The position numbers and the translations under genes are program-made. From Nostoc sp. C052 (GTDB taxonomy: Bacteria > Cyanobacteriota > Cyanobacteriia > Cyanobacteriales > Nostocaceae), in assembly GCF_013393905.1 (NCBI RefSeq), contig NZ_CP040272.1:4088001-4152000 (forward strand): 64,000 bases of DNA, written 5' to 3'. The stretch's first letter is position 1. Each line of letters starts with the position of its first letter. The notes beneath the pieces were generated by a model. It ran no database searches and was not told the origin of the DNA. It saw nothing but the letters and a program-made list of their open reading frames with translations. Below, piece by piece: positions 62,702-64,000 of the stretch.

Positions 62702-63226
62702 TTATTGTCTGATGTATCGACTAGCCATTTGGATAGCATCAGCGATATCGACATCACCATCGCCATCAGCATCCAAGAAGGAATTCAATACAGGATTTCC
62801 GCCAGCTTGGGGATTCTGGGTATTAGCACCTGATTGGAGAAAATTTAGTACCAAAGGTACGGCTAAAGGCAGCAATTGTTGAACTATACCAGCATCTAAT
62901 CCAGTCCGTTGGGCAGCAACTTCAGCTACCTGCTGTTGGATTTCAGGAGAAAATAGCGAATCGACGGCTTCGGGGTTGGGAGAAGTACCAGCATATTGAC
63001 TGACTAGATTTTGTGCGGCTTCATTACCATCCGTGGCTTGTTTGTCTTGTAGTGTAGAACGCACTTGACCACCGACGATTGACAAAACTGATTGGATGGT
63101 AGAAGGGTCTGCACCTGTGCTTTGGCTCAACTGCTGTACAGTATTGATAATACTTCCCAGTTGACCTAAACTGCCCTGTTGATTGGGATTAGTGACAGCA
63201 CCAAGAATTTGATCGAAAAGTCCCAT
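62702..63226 (-). CDS. DUF937/YidB-like protein with EF-hand-like loop
   Basis: A 174-aa soluble protein. The start MGLFDQILGAVTNPNQQGSL and LGSIINTVQQLSQSTG match the DUF937/YidB family, whose middle contains FSPEIQQQVAEVAAQRTGLD and LLPLAVPLVLNFLQS as here. The C-terminus adds a calcium-loop-like DADGDGDVDIADAI (about 153-166), typical of EF-hand or dockerin loops. No signal peptide is seen. Function is unknown; calcium binding is plausible from the loop. Confidence 0.75.
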   Translation of the reverse strand: MGLFDQILGAVTNPNQQGSLGQLGSIINTVQQLSQSTGADPSTIQSVLSIVGGQVRSTLQDKQATDGNEAAQNLVSQYAGTSPNPEAVDSLFSPEIQQQVAEVAAQRTGLDAGIVQQLLPLAVPLVLNFLQSGANTQNPQAGGNPVLNSFLDADGDGDVDIADAIQMASRYIRQ

Positions 63227-63348
63227 AAATTTGTTTCTCTCTTTGTTCTCAAAAACCTTGTCAAAACTGGTTTGGAGTTTTTTATGTACACTGACTTTTA
63301 TGAGTCTACTAAAAGATTAGAACACTTAAAATTTCAAAAGCTACTAGC

Positions 63349-64000
63349 TCAAGGATGAGAAATCGGTAAAGCGATACTTGCGGTGGGCAAAGCGATCGCA
63401 AACTCTGTTCCTTGATTTAACTCAGATTGGCAGGTAATTTTACCCTGATGTTTTTCTACCACAATCTGATATGCGATCGCTAGCCCCAAACCGGTACCAA
63501 TGCCTCGCGGTTTGGTTGTAAAAAATGTTTCAAATATCTTTTTCTGATTTTCTCGTGAAATACCAGAGCCGTTGTCTGCTATTCGCACGATCGCTAAATC
63601 ATTCTGACAGCCTTCTGTAATAATAGTAATTTCAGCTAAAAATTCGGGATTCTCAGCCAATTTTTCCTCTAAGGCATCAATGGCATTGCTGAGAAGATTC
63701 ATAAATACCTGATAAAGCAAACCTGTATAGCCTGGAATCGCTGGAACCTCTCCATAGTTGCGAATTAGGCTAATGCCATTCTTCAGGCGATTATTGAGAA
63801 TCAACAGTGTACTATCTAAACAAGCATGTAGGTCTACTAACTGTGCTTCACCATCATCTAAGCGAGAGAAATCTTTCAAACTCCGCACAATTTCTCGCGT
63901 GCGGTCAGCGCCAACTTTCATTGAGTTGAAGAGTTTTGGTAAATCTCCTTCCAAAAACTCTAAATCAATTTCTTCTGCTATTGTTTGCACTGCTGCGGAA
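63349..64000 (-). CDS. sensor histidine kinase, C-terminal part (cut by window end)
   Basis: Only the last 217 or so residues are in the window; the frame stays open through the end, so the true start lies beyond. Visible are the second DHp helix (KLFNSMKVGADRTREIVRSLKDFSRLDDGE) and the HATPase domain with VFMNLLSNAIDALEE, IRIADNGSGISRENQKKIFE, FFTTKPRGIGTGLGLAIAYQI and a final TEFAIALP. The order and the TTKPxGxGTGLGL box place it in the NtrB-like/HPK4 branch. Sensor domains are not visible. Confidence 0.88.
   Translation of the reverse strand, partial: SAAVQTIAEEIDLEFLEGDLPKLFNSMKVGADRTREIVRSLKDFSRLDDGEAQLVDLHACLDSTLLILNNRLKNGISLIRNYGEVPAIPGYTGLLYQVFMNLLSNAIDALEEKLAENPEFLAEITIITEGCQNDLAIVRIADNGSGISRENQKKIFETFFTTKPRGIGTGLGLAIAYQIVVEKHQGKITCQSELNQGTEFAIALPTASIALPISHP

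Overview
The window reads as chromosome of a filamentous, heterocyst-type cyanobacterium close to Nostoc/Anabaena. The support is a complete fraC-fraD-fraE filament-integrity operon, photosystem I psaD, an orange carotenoid protein, a high-light-inducible protein, the cyanobacterial DUF2605 and DUF2973 families, abundant HIP1 octamers (GCGATCGC), TAATGAG short tandem repeats, and very large PAS/GAF hybrid kinases. I saw no rRNA, tRNA or CRISPR array.

Layout. 0-9.3 kb: an ATP-grasp ligase, a small unknown protein, a repeat-filled 1 kb gap, a LOV-containing hybrid histidine kinase overlapping a REC-GGDEF diguanylate cyclase, and a tandem-fused cobalamin adenosyltransferase. 9.5-12 kb: fraCDE. 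12-25 kb: accessory region. It holds a four-helix-bundle gene flanked by TAATGAG repeats, a two-gene NLR-like module (small candidate effector plus nSTAND-WD40 protein sharing one amyloid-like motif), a degraded NB-ARC gene, a pentapeptide-repeat protein, an asparagine-synthetase homologue without the glutaminase cysteine, an Uma2 pseudogene, an ATPase/TOPRIM-like pair and a PD-(D/E)XK protein. 25-28.1 kb: mini-elements and the OCP/HLIP photoprotection genes. 28.7-33 kb: trpE, psaD and a DICT-GAF kinase. 34-41 kb: glycogen debranching enzyme, DUF1877, DUF2973, DUF2605 and thrS. 41-56 kb: a secreted repeat protein and two signalling clusters (an eight-PAS giant hybrid kinase with a REC-kinase; a CBS-PAS kinase with two REC proteins). 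56-64 kb: a cNMP/AAA/polyferredoxin fusion, a HisRS-like protein, a transaldolase-family aldolase, small enzymes, a DUF937-like protein and a kinase cut by the window end.

The most interesting system is at 13617-17647. The small protein and the NLR-like protein lie 20 bp apart and carry nearly the same sequence (EVKGAQ, V or I, GD, R or H, N) at the C-terminus of one and the N-terminus of the other. This is the arrangement expected when an NLR triggers a partner cell-death effector by amyloid templating. The NLR ends in 14 WD40 repeats that are almost identical except at a few propeller positions, the mark of a rapidly diversifying recognition surface. Other notable items are a cNMP-binding/degenerate sigma54-type AAA+/iron-sulfur membrane protein fusion, intergenic repeats that have become coding sequence in three conserved enzymes, and several uncatalogued mini-elements with matched ends but different middles.
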